Below are positions 61,606-64,000 of a stretch of DNA of 64,000 bases, piece by piece. Source of the stretch: JADGNZ01 sp035995985 (GTDB lineage Bacteria > Acidobacteriota > Thermoanaerobaculia > Gp7-AA8); the NCBI GenBank assembly GCA_035995985.1, contig DASYJY010000089.1, positions 1 through 64,000 of the forward strand. The letters are read 5' to 3'. Numbering within the stretch: position 1 is the first letter of the stretch; each line of letters opens with the position of its first letter. The notes under the pieces are model-generated. The model was not told the DNA's origin. It ran no database searches and saw only the letters and a program-made list of their open reading frames with translations. A program made the translations under genes and the position numbers.

Positions 61606-63374
61606 TGGATTTTACCCAACCACCTTCTTCGCTGACGCCGTATCAGCGCCTTTTATTTTGGCTTCTCGCATTGTTTTGTGCGGGAACGCGGTTTCTTGCG
61701 ATGGCGCGAACTCTCTGGGATTGGGATGAGGCGCTTTTGTGCCTCGGGATGCGTTCTTATGACGTAACCCTTCACCATCCCCATCCGCCTGGCTTCCCCG
61801 TCTACATCGCTCTCGGCAGAATTGTGCAGACCGTCATTCCGAATGAGTTTCGCGCTCTTCAGGCGGTCAATCTCGCTGCGGGGATGCTCGTCTTTCCGGC
61901 GATCTTTTTGCTAGCGCGCGAATTACGGCTCCCGTTCGTCACTGCGACGATCGCCGGTGCGCTCTGCGCCTTTTTTCCGAATGTCTGGTTCTTCGGCGGT
62001 GGTGCGTTCAGCGACGTTCCATCCCTCGTGCTGGTCGTTTTCGCAGTGGCGTTTCTCTTCCGCGGATGCCGCGATGCGAACGCGTATCTGATCGGGGCGG
62101 CGCTGCTGGCGCTTGCGGCCGGAATTCGTCCGCAGAACTTTCTGGTAGGGCTCGCGCCCGGCCTGCTGGCGACCACGTATCGCGCTCGCGCCGCTTGGCG
62201 GGACGTCGTCTTTGCCGCGCTGGTCGGCACGACCATTGTCGTGGTCGCGTTCGGAGGCGCGATCGCGGCGACCGGCGGACCAAAGCCGTACTTCGCCTCG
62301 GCCAAAGAGCACGGCCAGTACATCACCCGCGTCGACTCCTTCCGCAGCCCTTCCCGCCCGCCGTTGTGGCGCCTCTTCGATCGTTTCTTCATCAAGCAAT
62401 ACCAGTCGATCGCCCTCGGCTTCATCACCTCGATCCCGGTTTTCGTTTCCATCGGCGGCGCCATCGCCTCGCGTGACCGCGCCATCGGGTGGCTCGCGCT
62501 CAGCTTCGGGCCGTTTGCGGTTTTCGCCTGGATGATGCTCGACCGCTACAGCATCAACCGCTTCTCCCTCGGATACTGCCCGCTGTTCGCGATCCTGGCC
62601 GCCGACGGCATCCGCCGGCTCACGCGCGCCTGGCCGCGAGTCGAGGCATTCGCCGGCGCAACCCTCATCGCATCGTTCTTCGTCTGGACGCTGCCCGCTC
62701 TGGCCGTGGTCCGCAACACCAAGCCTCCCTCGGTGCTCGCCGTCGAAGCCGTGGCGCAGCACCTCGATCGCCGCACCGACGAGCTGTTCGTCGCGGGCGA
62801 CATCGACCCCTTCCTCCTGTATCTCTTGCCGCGCTATCCGTACGTGCACGTGCTCGACAAGCGCGCCATGCCGCTGTCGATCGGCAGCCGCAGGCCGTGG
62901 GTGCTCGCCGAGGCCGGGGCGAAGGATCGAGGAGCCTTGGTGTTTCATCGCGAGCGCGGACACCTCTGGAACATCGCCCGGCGCCATTACTTTGACGCGG
63001 AGGTCATCCCGGTGCCGACTCCTCCGCAATTTCTCGCCGGCTGGTATCCGGCTGTGCGCGAGACGCCGTTCGAAATGCGAGCGATGACCGGTCACTCCGT
63101 GACGCGGCTCCCTCAGTCGCGCGGCGAGACGATCCTGCGGATTCAATTTCGCGTGCCCGACGCGTTGGTCGCGGCGCACGCCACGATTACCATCGCGCTG
63201 AACGGCCGCGTCATCGATCGTTTCGCAGCCGTTGATGAGGATGATCGCGACTACCAAGTCACGCCCGCCGCGAACGCGAAGGCCAATGTGCTGGAAATGT
63301 CGATCGATCGAACGATTCACGAACCGCGCGAGTTGGGGATGACGATTCGCGGCCTGTCGTTTGGACCGGGTTGA
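61605..63374 (+). CDS. GT-C-type polytopic membrane glycosyltransferase-like protein
   Basis: The 589-aa protein has about ten membrane helices in residues 15-365 and a soluble C-terminal domain. Near the N terminus it has RTLWDWDEALLCLGMRSYD and HHPHPPGFPVYIALG, whose acidic residues and loop position are typical of the GT-39/dolichyl-phosphate-mannose-protein mannosyltransferase superfamily and other GT-C enzymes. It probably transfers a sugar from a lipid carrier; the acceptor is unknown. The ATG at 61605 overlaps the methyltransferase stop (TGATG); a GTG at 61602 would add one residue. Confidence 0.82.
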   Translation: MDFTQPPSSLTPYQRLLFWLLALFCAGTRFLAMARTLWDWDEALLCLGMRSYDVTLHHPHPPGFPVYIALGRIVQTVIPNEFRALQAVNLAAGMLVFPAIFLLARELRLPFVTATIAGALCAFFPNVWFFGGGAFSDVPSLVLVVFAVAFLFRGCRDANAYLIGAALLALAAGIRPQNFLVGLAPGLLATTYRARAAWRDVVFAALVGTTIVVVAFGGAIAATGGPKPYFASAKEHGQYITRVDSFRSPSRPPLWRLFDRFFIKQYQSIALGFITSIPVFVSIGGAIASRDRAIGWLALSFGPFAVFAWMMLDRYSINRFSLGYCPLFAILAADGIRRLTRAWPRVEAFAGATLIASFFVWTLPALAVVRNTKPPSVLAVEAVAQHLDRRTDELFVAGDIDPFLLYLLPRYPYVHVLDKRAMPLSIGSRRPWVLAEAGAKDRGALVFHRERGHLWNIARRHYFDAEVIPVPTPPQFLAGWYPAVRETPFEMRAMTGHSVTRLPQSRGETILRIQFRVPDALVAAHATITIALNGRVIDRFAAVDEDDRDYQVTPAANAKANVLEMSIDRTIHEPRELGMTIRGLSFGPG

Positions 63375-63375
63375 T

Positions 63376-63762
63376 ATGACTGATCAAGACGTCTTCCTCC
63401 GAATCATTGTCGAGAATCCACCGGTTCGCTTTGCCGTGCAACGCGGAAAGGACGAATTGCTCGAAGCAACTTCGGCGAGTGCGAAGCAACAGGTCTTTGA
63501 GTTTCCGTCCGCGCCCGCGACGACGGGTGGCGCTCCGAATTTTCTCGGCCCGTTCGCGCAAGGTCCCGTTGGCGGCCGGTTCGTTTACGTGAACTCCGAG
63601 GGCCGCCGCGCGAAGGTTCCCCTGGGCGGCATCACGTGGAGTGTCATCAGAGACGCTGCGGGTTCCGTGATCGAGGCGCGCATCTCCGGAACGGCGCGCG
63701 ACGGAGGACCCGCCTGCGCGACCGTGCCGTTGCTCGGCGGAGGCTGGAAACTCGCTCAGTAG
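63376..63762 (+). CDS. DUF5990-like small protein
   Basis: The 128-aa protein resembles the DUF5990 family, with RIIVENPPVRFAVQRGKDEL, a beta-rich middle with FEFPSAPATTG, NFLGPFAQGPVGGRFVYVN and VPLGGITWSVI. The family has no known function. The ATG at 63376 lies 2 nt after the preceding stop codon, so it belongs to the same transcript. The stop overlaps the convergent lipoprotein gene by 7 nt. Confidence 0.7.
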   Translation: MTDQDVFLRIIVENPPVRFAVQRGKDELLEATSASAKQQVFEFPSAPATTGGAPNFLGPFAQGPVGGRFVYVNSEGRRAKVPLGGITWSVIRDAAGSVIEARISGTARDGGPACATVPLLGGGWKLAQ

Positions 63763-63968
63763 CGCCAGTAACCGTCCACCCACACGCGGCGGAATTGGCG
63801 GCGCTCCCAGTGCGGCGCGATCCAGACGGCACCCGCGCGTGGTGCCGCAACCCAGCGGCCTTCGACGAGCACGAGACCCGGCCGCGGCGGACGGGCGACG
63901 ACAGTGGTGGTGCACGCGGCGGTCATCAGGCTGGCCGCGATGATCGATGCTGAGACGAGTCGTTTCAT
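63756..63968 (-). CDS. Small YXWGXW-type lipoprotein
   Basis: The 70-aa protein has a lipoprotein signal (MKRLVSASIIAASLMTAAC) and a mature part of about 50 residues rich in tryptophan, arginine and proline (VEGRWVAAPRAGAVWIAPHW, VWVDGYWRY). Repeats of the GxWxxxP/WxxGYW type occur in a class of small periplasmic lipoproteins of unknown function. No partner is visible; the upstream end of its transcript is near the window edge. It is convergent with the DUF5990-like gene. Confidence 0.75.
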   Translation of the reverse strand: MKRLVSASIIAASLMTAACTTTVVARPPRPGLVLVEGRWVAAPRAGAVWIAPHWERRQFRRVWVDGYWRY

Positions 63969-64000
63969 GGCGTGTAGCTCCTTCTCCGATCAGACGAAGA

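Overview
The window looks like chromosomal DNA of a GC-rich, Gram-negative, aerobic soil-type bacterium, most plausibly an Acidobacteriota-like lineage. This rests on outer-membrane assembly lipoproteins, type IV pilus retraction ATPases, c-type cytochromes with a caa3-type oxidase, sigma factors paired with unusual anti-sigma proteins, and several dispersed palindromic repeats. The taxonomic call is inference, because no rRNA or tRNA gene is present.

Layout. 45-5632: pyruvate kinase, a four-helix-bundle protein, a predicted outer-membrane beta-barrel, a 0.7 kb non-coding stretch with a large inverted repeat and a 43-bp tandem array, and a PHP-type phosphoesterase. 5742-12532: a housekeeping block (Lon, PASTA protein, ribulose-phosphate epimerase, BamD-like and CpoB-like lipoproteins, cyclic-nucleotide-binding protein, peptide deformylase). 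12533-22153 (minus strand): a PQQ alcohol dehydrogenase with lanthanide-type active-site residues, its XoxJ-like partner, a c-type cytochrome, a caa3-type oxidase, a CtaG-like assembly factor, another cytochrome c and a beta-propeller protein, nearly all translationally coupled. This is a self-contained alcohol-to-oxygen electron-transfer module. 22325-34808: AlkB-like dioxygenase, FNT channel, response regulator, ZIP transporter, YfhO-like membrane protein, S9 peptidase, diheme cytochrome c, M20 peptidase and Der GTPase, with several repeat elements between or inside genes.

34786-47760: an aldolase/dehydrogenase fusion, small secreted proteins, a HEAT-repeat/PilT fusion next to a canonical PilT, a cNMP-binding DUF1003 protein, an Old Yellow Enzyme homologue, an aldehyde dehydrogenase, a YeiH-type membrane protein and a dienelactone hydrolase. 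47761-54474: two separate sigma/anti-sigma cassettes around a DUF1684 protein and an M20 peptidase; the second cassette is followed by a 64-aa exported peptide. 54520-63968: an ABC exporter, an acyl-CoA synthetase with a FadJ-type beta-oxidation enzyme, then a methyltransferase and a GT-C-like membrane protein, ending with a DUF5990-like protein and a small lipoprotein.

Most attention-worthy are the alcohol dehydrogenase/oxidase supercluster, the HEAT-PilT fusion that lost its His-box histidine, the sigma/TPR/exported-peptide cassette, the 43-bp array that resembles the end of the neighbouring gene, and dispersed repeats that supply start codons or termini of genes.
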